Positions 45,034 to 53,793 of a stretch of DNA of 64,000 nucleotides are shown here, one piece after another. The notes under the pieces are model-generated. The model did no database searches. It saw only the letters and a program-made list of their open reading frames with translations, and was not told the DNA's origin. The translations under genes were made by a program, and so were the position numbers. Each line of letters starts with the position of its first letter. Position 1 is the first letter of the stretch. Origin of the DNA: Methylomonas sp. (GTDB lineage Bacteria; Pseudomonadota; Gammaproteobacteria; Methylococcales; Methylomonadaceae); assembly GCA_002928965.1 (NCBI GenBank), contig PERU01000009.1, positions 44,599-108,598 of the forward strand, in the 5' to 3' direction.

Positions 45034-45582
45034 TTACAGTAAATCGACCCGGATCAAGCAAGTTTTATCTCCGAGTGCATTGCATTTGGTTTCTGTGGCT
45101 TTGACGTTGCGATTGAAAAAGGTTTTGACAATGCCGCCGACCATGCCCGCTTCAAAATGACAAATCGGTGCCGAGACATTGTGAATGCCGGCGCAGGACA
45201 CGCATTCATCCACCCTTAGTTCCAGAATCCCGGCATCCAGATCCACCTTATCCGGCACCACTAGGCCGATACTCAACTGTCGGCATAACAACTTGATTTT
45301 CCCGACATAGGTTTCCAGGTCTTTGTCGATGTTGGCCGCCGCCAGCTGACCCATCGCCAAGCCCAGACTTTGGCCGGAATGGTAAACCAGCGATGGCGCA
45401 CCTTGACCGAGAATATCCTCAACATTGGAACCCAGCGCCACCATGCGTAAAGCCTGAAACAGCCGGATGGGGATCAACGGGCCTAAATCCTTGCGGTTTT
45501 CAATGTCGAATTCGCCGGAAATGATACCGTCGAGAATCTGTTGCTGGGCAATTTGATAATCTGATTTATGTATATTTGCCAT
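45034..45582 (-). CDS. V4R-domain protein
   Basis: 182 residues. V4R pattern near the end: ELRVDECVSCAGIHNVSAPICHFEAGMVGG, TKCNALGDKTCLIRVD, with the conserved Cys that in the family bind a ligand or metal (CVSC, C, C, C). N-terminal half: a helical dimer region (LIPIRLFQALRMVALG). V4R domains are ligand sensors. It sits between an OmpA-type protein and the two roadblock proteins. Confidence 0.82.
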   Translation of the reverse strand: MANIHKSDYQIAQQQILDGIISGEFDIENRKDLGPLIPIRLFQALRMVALGSNVEDILGQGAPSLVYHSGQSLGLAMGQLAAANIDKDLETYVGKIKLLCRQLSIGLVVPDKVDLDAGILELRVDECVSCAGIHNVSAPICHFEAGMVGGIVKTFFNRNVKATETKCNALGDKTCLIRVDLL

Positions 45583-45605
45583 GGTGTGTGTCCTTTAAAA
45601 TTCGG

Positions 45606-46412
45606 TTAGGGTGATTGACAGATCAGTTCGACCCGCCGGTTGATCGCTTGACCTTTGCTGGTTGCATTAATGGCTGCGGGTTTAGCCATGCCCTCAGAGC
45701 TGATCAGGATTTTCTCTTCGGCAACCCCATGCGAAATCAACAGTTTTTTTACCTTTGCCGCTCGGGTCAAGCCTAAGGCTTTATTGAATTCGGCTGTGCC
45801 AAGATTGCAGGTATGGCCGGTTAATTGAATCAGATCCGGACAGCGTTTGGCTGTTTCCAACACTGCAGTCAGTTGATTGTTATCCGACAAGTTGGGTTTG
45901 CTGGAGTCCAGTTTGAAATATACCGTCACGGCTGGGGGTGGCTGGTCTGCTGCGACCGTGGCAGCTTGTTCAGTTGCAGGCGCCGGGTGGTCGGCTGGAA
46001 CCGGGACGGTTGGCGCGGCAGGATGCGACTCCTGAGCGGCAATCGGTGTGGGTTGTTCGGCCTGTAGCCCCGGATTGACGACTAATTCACTGGTCGCAGG
46101 CTCGGGTTCTGCGGCTGCGGTTGGCTCGGATGGAGGTGATACTGGGGCTGGGGAGGGCTGTGTTTCCGGGGGCTGGGGAATTTCGGATTTTAGCTTGTCG
46201 GCAGAAACGGTCTGCACAGCTGTGCCGGTTTCTGTAGGCAGCTGAACAGGCGAAAGACTCATATACGCCCCGACTGCGCCGACCAATGCCAAGGCAGCCA
46301 AGCCGTAGCTGGGTCGCCAGCCGGATTTGGATTTAGCCGTTTTGGTGGCATCAAGCACACCATCCAAACCGTCATAATCAAGAGATCGACGCTTTTTCAT
46401 GCTATGCCCCAT
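45606..46412 (-). CDS. Membrane-anchored OmpA-like peptidoglycan-binding protein
   Basis: 268 residues. Cytoplasmic basic start (MKKRRSLDYDGLDGVLD), one membrane helix (about 36-52, YGLAALALVGAVGAYMSL), a Pro/Ala/Glu/Gln-rich linker (about 55-160), and a C-terminal OmpA domain (about 165-268, FKLDSSKPNLSDNNQL, LTGHTCNLGTAEFNKALGLTRA, INRRVELI). Not an outer-membrane protein: a single-pass inner-membrane protein reaching to the cell wall. First gene of the operon. Confidence 0.85.
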   Translation of the reverse strand: MGHSMKKRRSLDYDGLDGVLDATKTAKSKSGWRPSYGLAALALVGAVGAYMSLSPVQLPTETGTAVQTVSADKLKSEIPQPPETQPSPAPVSPPSEPTAAAEPEPATSELVVNPGLQAEQPTPIAAQESHPAAPTVPVPADHPAPATEQAATVAADQPPPAVTVYFKLDSSKPNLSDNNQLTAVLETAKRCPDLIQLTGHTCNLGTAEFNKALGLTRAAKVKKLLISHGVAEEKILISSEGMAKPAAINATSKGQAINRRVELICQSP

Positions 46413-46728
46413 GTTCAGTCAACGAGTTGGGATTATAACTACATTTAAACAGTGATAGACATAACAGTTTTTAAAATTAACCAAGCTTTTAAACGTCGAC
46501 ACGCCAAAGAGGTTGGCAACCCAGTAAATGCAACGGATGATCAGTTTTGCGGTAATGGCGAGTACTGGAAATTAAACGCTAGCAGCCTGTTCAAGAATAG
46601 GAATCGTCGTGAGGGAAATCTGGTCAAATGGTCTTTTCCGTAGCCGGGTCTCTATGTCTAGGGCAGACTCCTAGGCCCAATAGTCTTGTCAGTCGTTCTT
46701 GTTAGCGCGTTGTAATGATTGGTAACCA
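46413..46728. other. Intergenic region with the dispersed repeat motif
   Basis: 316 bases between the OmpA-like and fructosamine kinase genes, no convincing gene. AGAATAGGAATCGTCGTGAG (46594-46613) is the reverse complement of 15178-15197 with one change; GCAGACTCCTAG (46663-46674) shares the 3' end of the 6.2-kb copy. Confidence 0.55.
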
Positions 46729-47613
46729 TCAATGCAGCTCAGACAGCAGTTGCGCTGTCATGGTAATTGCCTGATGTTCATAACCACCGCCGAACAGATT
46801 TAGGTGATTCAAAATGTGGTACAGGTTATACAACGTTTTACGGGTTTTATAGCCGGCATCCAGCGGATAGCTTTGCTGATACGCTGCATAAAAACTTTGG
46901 TCAAAGCCGCCGAATAATTCGGTCATGGCTAAATCCGTCTCCCGGTCACCGTAATAGCAGGCAGGGTCAAACATAAGCGGGTTGCCTTGAGTATCGGCTG
47001 CCGCGTTGCCGCCCCATAAATCGCCGTGTAATAGCGATGGGTGAGGGCGGTAGTCACTGAATAATGCCGGCAATGCGGCTATCAATTTTTCGCCGTTACT
47101 TTGTAATTTGCCGCCAAAGCCATTGTCGGCGGCGAATTGAAGCTGCTTGCCCAGTCGTTGGCGTTGCCAGAACCCGACCCAATCGTCGCTGCGGTCATTG
47201 TGCTGGTGCGTGGAGCCGATGGTGTTGTCGATGTGCCAGCCGAAAAAAGCTTGAGGGATACGATGAAGTGCAGCCAGTTGTTCGCCGAAGCGACTGGCGC
47301 TGTCGCCTCGCAGGCTGGTCAATTCAATGTATTCCAACACCAGAAACGCCTGTGTGCCATCACTGCCTTGGCAAACTACCGTCGGCACCTTGACCTGCTG
47401 CTGAGAGGCTAATTCCTGTAAGCCGGCCGCCTCAGCAGCAAACATATCAGCCAAAACAGCGCGATTGGTTTTGACGAACCAATCTACACCGTCGGCTTGA
47501 AGTCGATAAGCCACATTAATGTCGCCGCCACCGACGCTGCGGCTACGATGATTGTCAAGCGAGCAACCGGTGATCGATTGCAGATGATTGATCAGGCTGG
47601 GGAGTAGGGACAT
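46729..47613 (-). CDS. Fructosamine/ketosamine kinase family protein
   Basis: 294 residues. Protein-repair kinase family that phosphorylates sugar-amine adducts. Motifs: GGDINVAYRLQADG, WFVKTNR, FLVLEYIEL, the kinase loop LLHGDLWGGNA and metal-binding FDPACYYGDRETDLAM, HRIPQAFFGWHIDNTIGST. Full length. Isolated on the minus strand. Confidence 0.92.
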   Translation of the reverse strand: MSLLPSLINHLQSITGCSLDNHRSRSVGGGDINVAYRLQADGVDWFVKTNRAVLADMFAAEAAGLQELASQQQVKVPTVVCQGSDGTQAFLVLEYIELTSLRGDSASRFGEQLAALHRIPQAFFGWHIDNTIGSTHQHNDRSDDWVGFWQRQRLGKQLQFAADNGFGGKLQSNGEKLIAALPALFSDYRPHPSLLHGDLWGGNAAADTQGNPLMFDPACYYGDRETDLAMTELFGGFDQSFYAAYQQSYPLDAGYKTRKTLYNLYHILNHLNLFGGGYEHQAITMTAQLLSELH

Positions 47614-47775
47614 GATGGTTGCTCAAATGGTGGCGTTTTGTCGGCTGGGAAGAGTAAAGCGATACTCAGCATTAACGGCTCCAAGCTGGGTTTCATGCAT
47701 TCAACCCAGTCTACCGACCTTCGGTATTTTTGATGAGATTACGGAAATTTGCAATTGATGCATTGGCTTTGTGAG

Positions 47776-48069
47776 TTATGCTCGTTTTCGCCAATAGTTG
47801 GGTTTTCGGCTATGGTGCATGACGGCGACTACGAATATCGCGTCGGCCGATTGCCGATAAATTACCGAAAAAGGGAATCGGGCCAAAATGTAGCGACGAA
47901 AGTTGCCTTTGAATACAGGCCAAACGACGGGAAGTTCGAGGATGGCTTGATAGGCATTTTCAAGATCGCTCACGAAGTCGTCGCCCAAGTTCTCCGCCTG
48001 TGCTTCATACCATGAATATGATTCCTGGATTTCTAACTCGACTTCTGGATGAAAGTGGAGGTTGATCAT
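47776..48069 (-). CDS. RelE/ParE-family toxin
   Basis: 97 residues with FHPEVELEIQESYSWYEAQAENLGDDF, RRYILARFPFSVIYRQ and VVAVMHHSRKP, the ParE/RelE fold pattern. Its start overlaps the antitoxin stop by 4 bases (ATGA), a normal toxin-antitoxin arrangement. Confidence 0.88.
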   Translation of the reverse strand: MINLHFHPEVELEIQESYSWYEAQAENLGDDFVSDLENAYQAILELPVVWPVFKGNFRRYILARFPFSVIYRQSADAIFVVAVMHHSRKPNYWRKRA

Positions 48070-48293
48070 GCCTTTCGTTTCAGACCCAGTTTGATTTTTT
48101 CCCAGCTAACAGCTTGCACTGCACCGGATTGGAGTTGGGCAAATCGAGCTTCGGCGGTTCTAGCCCAGGCTTCTTCGACGTCCGCATCGTTGGCTTTGTC
48201 CAGGCTGGCAATAAGGCAATGCGCCAGTGTCGCTTTTTCATGGGCTGTTAATGTTTTGATGTTTTCCAGCACCTGTTTCATTTTGTCGGACAT
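48066..48293 (-). CDS. Addiction-module antitoxin
   Basis: 75 residues, helical and charged, with the addiction-module pattern ALTAHEKATLAHCLIASLD-like (LTAHEKATLAHCLIASL) and a toxin-wrapping C-terminal tail. Upstream of and overlapping the RelE/ParE gene. Confidence 0.85.
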   Translation of the reverse strand: MSDKMKQVLENIKTLTAHEKATLAHCLIASLDKANDADVEEAWARTAEARFAQLQSGAVQAVSWEKIKLGLKRKA

Positions 48294-48607
48294 GCTGAAC
48301 CTCGTTGAATAGGTTGTTGAATTTAGGTGGTGTTATCGCGAACGATGCAGTTCTTAACTAGTCACATCCACGCTTCGGACACGCAAGTTTCAATGTTGTA
48401 GCTCCGAATAGCGCAGCGTATTCGGAGGAACGAATTTAACATACGTCCGATTACGCTTCGCTAATCGGACCTACGCGGGCTGGCAAGTTCGTCGAGATGC
48501 GGGTCTTGAGTCATTTGATCAGGTTGTTAATATTAAATAAAAAAATACATAGTTCCGTAGGCTGGGTAGAGCAAAGCGACACCCAGCTTTGGTGGCTAAG
48601 GAACTAA
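48294..48607. repeat. Intergenic hairpins between the two small-gene pairs
   Basis: 314 bases, no gene. Perfect stems TCCGAATA/TATTCGGA (about 48402-48433) and GTCCGATTA/TAATCGGAC (about 48446-48472), and a GCTGGGT/ACCCAGC palindrome near 48560-48590, of the dispersed intergenic type. Confidence 0.7.
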
Positions 48608-48883
48608 TTAAGCTGCCCAGGTTTCATCTACTAAACCAGCATCGTTTTGCTGTAATACCAGTTGCCAGCGCGCTTGAATAGTATCCGCAGATAGATCGGC
48701 CCCACATTTCCATTCAATGAAATACTTGCCGTTCTGGATTTTCTCAAACTCGGCTTTGTCTTTTAGCGGAGAAAATGCCTCTGAATCGAGATAGGGTTTT
48801 ACGTCGAATACACCTGCTTGACCATCTTCGCATTTGATGTACAGGATGTAATTGTCTTGTGGAATAACTTCGGAAATATTCAT
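48608..48883 (-). CDS. DUF2442-family protein
   Basis: 91 residues. YILYIKCEDGQAGVFDVKPYLD and FEKIQNGKYFIEWKCGADLSADTI match the DUF2442 pattern. Its ATGA start overlaps the DUF4160 gene by 4 bases. DUF4160/DUF2442 pairs are widespread and toxin-antitoxin-like; function unproven. Confidence 0.88.
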   Translation of the reverse strand: MNISEVIPQDNYILYIKCEDGQAGVFDVKPYLDSEAFSPLKDKAEFEKIQNGKYFIEWKCGADLSADTIQARWQLVLQQNDAGLVDETWAA

Positions 48884-49152
48884 TGGTCAAGTCCTCGAAT
48901 CTTGAAGGGGGTCTTACCATTTACGGCTAATTGCCAGTCAGCTAGCAAATCGTCTTGATGTATATCAATCCATGCAACGACCAGCTTATGTTTTCTCGGT
49001 GGAAGTTCTCCCGCCAATACGGTTCCATCGTGAATCGAGTAGACCGCAACTTGACCTTGATAATCAGCGTGAATGTGCGGAACATTGTGTTTGTCCGTGT
49101 CATAGAAAAACATGCGGATCAGAATGCCATAGAACATTGAAATTGTTGGCAT
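48880..49152 (-). CDS. DUF4160-family protein
   Basis: 90 residues. MPTISMFYGILIRMFFYD, HNVPHIHADYQG and GELPPRKHKLVVAWIDIHQDDL are the DUF4160 pattern. First of a coupled pair with DUF2442. Confidence 0.9.
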   Translation of the reverse strand: MPTISMFYGILIRMFFYDTDKHNVPHIHADYQGQVAVYSIHDGTVLAGELPPRKHKLVVAWIDIHQDDLLADWQLAVNGKTPFKIRGLDQ

Positions 49153-49165
49153 GATTTGACCCTTT

Positions 49166-50827
49166 CTATTTTCCCCAACTATCCCGCAACGTCACCGTCC
49201 GGTTAAACACCAATTTCCCCGGCTGGCTATCGACAGAATCCGCGCAGAAATAACCGGTCCGCTCGAACTGGTAACGGGTATCCGGTGAGGCATTGGCCAA
49301 GCTGGCTTCGACGCGGGCCTCGGTTAGTACTTCCAGCGAATCGGGGTTGATGCCGTCCAGGAAGTTATCCAGCGTGTCCGGGTTGGGGTGGCTGAACAGG
49401 CGGTCGTAGAGGCGTATTTCCGCCGGTAGCGCGTGCTGTTCGGATACCCAGTGAATCACGCCTTTGACCTTGCGGCCTTCCGGATTTTTGCCCAGCGTGG
49501 CCGGATCGTAGCTGCAGTGTAATTCGATGACATTGCCGGCAGCGTCTTTGATGACTTCGTCGCATTTAATGACATAAGAACCACGCAAACGCACTTCGCC
49601 GCCCTGCACCAAACGCTTGAAATCCTTGGGTGGGTTTTCCATGAAATCGTCCTGCTCGATCAATATTACCTTGCTGAATGCTACTTCGCGGCTGCCCATC
49701 TCGGGTTTTTGCGGGTGGTTGGCGATGTGGTAGGTTTCGGTTTTGCCGTCTTCCCAGTTGCTGATGACGACGCGCAAAGGTCGTAATACCGCCATGGCCC
49801 GTGCCGCGCGTTCGTTGAGATCGTCGCGGATGCAGGTTTCCAAAAAGCTCATTTCAATCCAGGAGTTTTTCTTGGTGACGCCGATGCGCTCGCAGAAATC
49901 ACGAATGGATTCCGGTGGCACGCCGGCGCGGCGCAGACCGGAGATGGTCGGCATGCGCGGATCGTTCCAGCCGGTGACATGCTTTTCGGTGACCAGTTGC
50001 AGCAGTTTGCGCTTGCTGACGATGGTGTATTCCAGTTGCAAACGGGCGAATTCGATTTGTTGCGGGTGGCAAGGGGTTTGCAGTTTGTCCAGTACCCAGT
50101 CATACAAGGGGCGATGATCTTCAAATTCCAGGGTGCAGATGGAATGGGTGATGCCTTCCAGCATGTCGGAAATACAGTGGGTGTAGTCGTACATCGGATA
50201 AATGCACCACGCATCGCCAGTGCGGTGATGATGCACGCGACGAATCCGGTAAATCGCCGGATCACGCATATTAATGTTGGGTGAAGCCATGTCGATTTTG
50301 GCGCGCAGCACGTACTGACCATCGGCAAATTCGCCGGCACGCATGCGGGTGAATAAATCCAGGTTGTCTTCGATGCTACGGTTGCGGTCCGGGCTTTCCT
50401 TGCCGGGTTCGGTCAAGGTGCCGCGGTCGGCGCGGATTTGTTCGGCGCTGGAGCTGTCGACGTAAGCATCGCCTTGTTGGATTAACTGAACAGCATAGTC
50501 ATATAAGGTATCGAAATAATCAGAGGCGTGATATTTGCCGGCCCATTCAAAGCCCAGCCAAGCCACATCGCGCTCGATGGACTGCATGTATTCGATGCTT
50601 TCTTTTTCCGGATTGGTGTCGTCGAAGCGCAGGTTGCAAGTGCCGTTATTTTCCTTGGCCAGCGTGAAATTCAGACAAATAGATTTGGCATGACCGATAT
50701 GTAAATAGCCATTGGGTTCCGGCGGAAAGCGGGTGGCGACTTTGCCGTTGTTTTTACCGGCGGCTAGATCTTCGGCGATGATGTGACGGATGAAATTGGC
50801 TGGAACGATGGTTTCGTTGCTGGACAT
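49166..50827 (-). CDS. glnS: Glutaminyl-tRNA synthetase
   Basis: 553 residues, class I synthetase. [12 protein letters not shown] (HIGH) near residue 37-47, the KMSKS-type VSKRKL near 268, then the long catalytic core and the two beta-barrel anticodon domains to the end. Normal length and start ([24 protein letters not shown]). Attaches Gln to tRNA-Gln. Confidence 0.98.
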   Translation of the reverse strand: MSSNETIVPANFIRHIIAEDLAAGKNNGKVATRFPPEPNGYLHIGHAKSICLNFTLAKENNGTCNLRFDDTNPEKESIEYMQSIERDVAWLGFEWAGKYHASDYFDTLYDYAVQLIQQGDAYVDSSSAEQIRADRGTLTEPGKESPDRNRSIEDNLDLFTRMRAGEFADGQYVLRAKIDMASPNINMRDPAIYRIRRVHHHRTGDAWCIYPMYDYTHCISDMLEGITHSICTLEFEDHRPLYDWVLDKLQTPCHPQQIEFARLQLEYTIVSKRKLLQLVTEKHVTGWNDPRMPTISGLRRAGVPPESIRDFCERIGVTKKNSWIEMSFLETCIRDDLNERAARAMAVLRPLRVVISNWEDGKTETYHIANHPQKPEMGSREVAFSKVILIEQDDFMENPPKDFKRLVQGGEVRLRGSYVIKCDEVIKDAAGNVIELHCSYDPATLGKNPEGRKVKGVIHWVSEQHALPAEIRLYDRLFSHPNPDTLDNFLDGINPDSLEVLTEARVEASLANASPDTRYQFERTGYFCADSVDSQPGKLVFNRTVTLRDSWGK

Positions 50828-50995
50828 GGCTGAAATGTAATGAGTTTGGAAAAATTATGTGGCTTTCAAAAAAATGCCTTGTCCGCATTTTAACGAGTTT
50901 GGCTTAATTTCGTAAAGGAATAGACCTTGTTAATGCTGTTGTAACAGTTATGTCTTATGGCTTGAGAGAAGGATCAAAAAAATTTTTGCAAATTA

Positions 50996-51022
50996 TTAGC
51001 ACTCTTCAGTGTCGAGTGCTAA
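50996..51022 (+). promoter_or_regulatory. CIRCE operator (HrcA site) at the rpoH promoter
   Basis: TTAGCACTC-N9-GAGTGCTAA is a perfect copy of the CIRCE inverted repeat, the HrcA repressor site, 40 bp before the rpoH ATG. A -35/-10 pair (TTAGCA 50996-51001, TAAAAT 51020-51025, 18 bp apart) lies over its two arms, so a bound repressor would block polymerase. HrcA is not in this window. Confidence 0.88.
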
Positions 51023-51062
51023 AATCCGATCAACATCAATTTCTATCTGAGTAGAGGTTACT

Positions 51063-51920
51063 ATGAATAATATGTTGGCGTTGCCGATCAATTTATCGGT
51101 TGGTACTTTTGACAGTTATTTGAGTATTGTTGCTCGCATGCCTAAATTAACCGCCGAGCAAGAATACGACTTGGCTGTGCGCTATCGTGACGAGGCTGAT
51201 TTGGATGCTGCGCGGGAGTTGGTAATGTCCAATCTGCGTTTCGTGGCGCATGTGGCGCGCGGCTATGCCGGTTATGGGTTGCCTTTGGCGGATATTGTGC
51301 AAGAAGGCAATATTGGCTTGATGAAGGCGGTTAAACGTTTTGATCCAGACATGGGTGTCAGGTTGGTGTCTTTTGCCGTGCATTGGATCAAAGCCGAAAT
51401 TCATGAATTTGTCATCAAAAACTGGCGCATTGTTAAAGTGGCTACCACCAAAGCCCAGCGTAAATTGTTTTTCAATTTGCGTAAGCTGAAAAAGGATCTG
51501 AGTTATTTGTCACCGGACGATGCAGAGGCTATTGCTGAAAATCTGGATGTCGATGTCAAGACCGTGATGGAAATGGAAAGACGTCTGGATGGTCGCGATG
51601 TGAGTCTGGATCCCATGGTTGACGATGACGGCGATGATAGCAGTGTTGCGCCAATCGCTTACCTGGAGCAGTTGAATGCCGATCCTGCGTTACTGTTGGA
51701 GAATACTGACTGGCAAGACAGAAAAGAAGACTTATTGAGCGATGCAATGTCGAATCTGGATGAGCGTAGTCGGGATATTTTAACCAGTCGTTGGTTAGCA
51801 GATGAAAAAGCGACTTTGCACGAATTGGCGGCCCGCTACAATGTTTCAGCCGAGCGTATCCGCCAACTTGAACAAAATGCCATGAAAAAACTCAAGGCAG
51901 CAGTGGTGTTGGCTGCGTAA
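51063..51920 (+). CDS. rpoH: Heat-shock sigma factor RpoH (sigma-32)
   Basis: 285 residues. Region 2 with LRFVAHVARGYAGYGLPLADIVQEGNIGLMKAV and VRLVSFAVHWIKAEIHEFVI; the RpoH box QRKLFFNLR near residue 132-140; and region 4 with ERIRQLEQNAMKKLK. This combination is specific to RpoH. AGAGG 5 bases before ATG. A perfect CIRCE operator overlaps its promoter. Confidence 0.97.
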   Translation: MNNMLALPINLSVGTFDSYLSIVARMPKLTAEQEYDLAVRYRDEADLDAARELVMSNLRFVAHVARGYAGYGLPLADIVQEGNIGLMKAVKRFDPDMGVRLVSFAVHWIKAEIHEFVIKNWRIVKVATTKAQRKLFFNLRKLKKDLSYLSPDDAEAIAENLDVDVKTVMEMERRLDGRDVSLDPMVDDDGDDSSVAPIAYLEQLNADPALLLENTDWQDRKEDLLSDAMSNLDERSRDILTSRWLADEKATLHELAARYNVSAERIRQLEQNAMKKLKAAVVLAA

Positions 51921-51934
51921 ATTTAAAAAAGTAT

Positions 51935-51962
51935 TTGCAAAAAATAAATATGTGTTTATAAT
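51935..51962 (+). promoter_or_regulatory. Promoter of tRNA-Leu
   Basis: -35 TTGCAA (51935-51940), 16-bp spacer, -10 TATAAT (51957-51962), then the tRNA 12 bases on. Confidence 0.7.
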
Positions 51963-51974
51963 GCCGCTTTCTTT

Positions 51975-52059
51975 GCCGGGGTGGTGAAACTGGTAGACGC
52001 GCCGGATTCAAAATCCGGTTCCTTCGGGAGTGTCGGTTCGATTCCGACCCTCGGTACCA
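51975..52059 (+). tRNA. tRNA-Leu(CAA), CCA encoded
   Basis: 85 bases. Acceptor GCCGGGG with CCTCGGT, D-arm GGTGGTGAAACTGGTAGAC, anticodon stem CCGGA/TCCGG around TTCAAAA (anticodon CAA), long variable arm as in tRNA-Leu, T-arm GTCGG-TTCGATT-CCGAC, then A and encoded CCA. Immediately downstream lies a tyrosine integrase gene. Confidence 0.95.
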
Positions 52060-52090
52060 CCTACTCTTCCAGAGTAGTCCAAAGAAATTT

Positions 52091-52126
52091 AAAAACCCGC
52101 TAGCCGAAAGGCTTAGCGGGTTTTTT
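52091..52126 (+). terminator. Rho-independent terminator after tRNA-Leu
   Basis: AACCCGCTAGCC-GAAA-GGCTTAGCGGGTT stem followed by six Ts. Flanked by two copies of GTCCAAAGAAAT (52077-52088, 52130-52141). Confidence 0.88.
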
Positions 52127-52173
52127 ATTGTCCAAAGAAATCCAAACAAAACCAAGGTAATACATAGAAATTT

Positions 52174-52253
52174 GTTGTACTGAGCGTTGTACTGAGCGTT
52201 GTACTGGTAAATTAGAACGCTCAATCACTTAGCCAGTACAACACCGGTACAAC
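52174..52253. repeat. GTTGTAC direct and inverted iterons upstream of the integrase
   Basis: GTTGTACTGAGC at 52174-52185 and 52186-52197, GTTGTACTGG at 52198-52207; then inverted CCAGTACAAC (52233-52242) and CCGGTACAAC (52244-52253), ending three bases before the integrase ATG. Confidence 0.85.
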
Positions 52254-52256
52254 AAA

Positions 52257-53510
52257 ATGGCGATAAATCTCAATAAAGATACGGTCTACAGGACAGCCAA
52301 AGCCAAGGATAAAGATTACAAAATCAGCGATGGCGGAGGATTAGTGTTGCTGGTCAAAAAGGACGGTACCAAGCGATGGATGTTCTATTACAGATTTGAT
52401 GGCAAGCAGAACACGCTTGGTTTTGGCGTTTATCCGGATACCACGCTAGAAAATGCCAGACGAAAGGCGGAAGATGCCAGAAACAAACTTGCTAACGACA
52501 TCGATCCCGGCGCACTCAGAAAGCAAGCCAAAGCCGAAAAAAAACAAATCATAGAAAATCAAAATCGTATCGAAGCCGGACTTCCAATCATCAATAGCTT
52601 CGAACACGTTGCCCGCGAATGGTTGGCATCGTCAGCGCATACAGTCCGCGACATCACCCAGCAGAAAAAACTCAGATGCTTTGAACTGTATGTCTTTCCG
52701 GAAATCGGCAAAATCGCCGTCAACGAAATCAAGTCGCCGGAAGTATTCGCGATCATCAAACCGCTGATTCTAAAAAACCAGCTTGAAACCGCTCACCGAG
52801 TACATTCGGAGATCAGCGGCGCCTTTGCCTATGCCATAGCTCATGGCTTTGCAGACTATGATCCCGCGCAAGCTGTTGGCGCACAGATACCGGCGCAAAA
52901 GGTCAAACATAACGCCGCCATCATCGAACCCAAGGAAGTTGGTCAGTTATTACGCGACATCGCCCACTATCAGGGTACTTTCGTTGTGCAATCGGCGCTC
53001 AGGCTTTCGCCATACCTTTTCCAACGCCCCGGCGAGATTCGCCAAATGGAATGGAAGGATGTTGATCTTGCCGCGAAAGAATGGCGTTACTTTGTCACCA
53101 AAACCGAAGTGCAACATATAGTCCCGCTGTCACGCCAAGCCATAGAGCTATTGGAATCGATCAAATCCTTAACCGGCGATAGCCGTTACGTGTTTCCATC
53201 CAGCCGAGGCGACGGCCGGCCCATGTCCGACGGTACTGTATGAACCGCACTCAAAACCCTAGGTTATGAACGCGACGTGATGAGTGCTCACGGCTTCAGA
53301 ACCACCGCGTCGACATTGCTCAATGAACAGGGTTGGTCACCCGACGCCATCGAACGGCAGCTATGTCACATGCCAAAGGACCAAGTACGCGCCGCCTATA
53401 ACCGCGCCCAATATCTCGATGAACGCCGCCGCATGATGCAAGCCTGGGCGGGTTATCTGGACGGTTTGAAGGCAGGCGGGCAGGTGATTCCGTTTAAGAA
53501 ACAAGGATAA
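52257..53510 (+). pseudogene. P4-type tyrosine integrase, interrupted by in-frame TGA
   Basis: DUF4102-type N-terminal domain (LSDGGGLVLLVKKDG-like, ISDGGGLVLLVKKDG, MFYYRFDGKQNTLGFGVYP), an SAM-like core-binding region, and the catalytic domain RPGEIRQMEW. The frame stops at TGA 53241-53243 (SDGTV), but the same frame then continues without shift through AHGFRTTASTLLNEQGWSPD (catalytic HxxR region) and AAYNRAQYL (Tyr nucleophile context) to 53510. Most likely one inactivated gene of about 417 codons. Sits next to tRNA-Leu, its probable integration site. Confidence 0.85.
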
Positions 53511-53513
53511 ATC

Positions 53514-53741
53514 GTGGCGCGTTTTTTGAAGAACCACGGCATTACTAATGCCATAGAAGATTTGATCCGTAATGCCAGCCGCCGATTGGTGTTGATCAGT
53601 CCCTATTTACAGCTCAGTGACGCGATAAAGCGGACGCTGGAAGTCAAGGTGCGCGATGGCTTACCCTATGTTCCGACACGTTCAGCAGCGATCCGGCATT
53701 ACAGAATCTTTGCAAGGTCTCGCTTTCTATCAAATACTTGA
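53514..53741 (+). pseudogene. Truncated PLD-like (phospholipase D/HKD) protein remnant
   Basis: 75 codons from GTG. The N-terminal FLKNHGITNAIEDLIRNASR and RRLVLISPYLQLSDAIKRTLE match the start of PLD-like nuclease/helicase-associated proteins, but the frame then turns into unrelated sequence (VRDGLPYVPTRSAAIRHYR) and ends with no HKD motif. Probably a 5' remnant. Confidence 0.55.
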
Positions 53742-53793
53742 CAATTTCGTTAGCGAGTAAATCAACGTCTATGCCGACTAAAGCGCTATTGAA

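Noticed and set aside
52077..52141. GTCCAAAGAAAT twice around the tRNA terminator, considered as attachment sites
   Set aside because: Only 12 bp, both copies on the same side of the integrase, and not part of the tRNA sequence.
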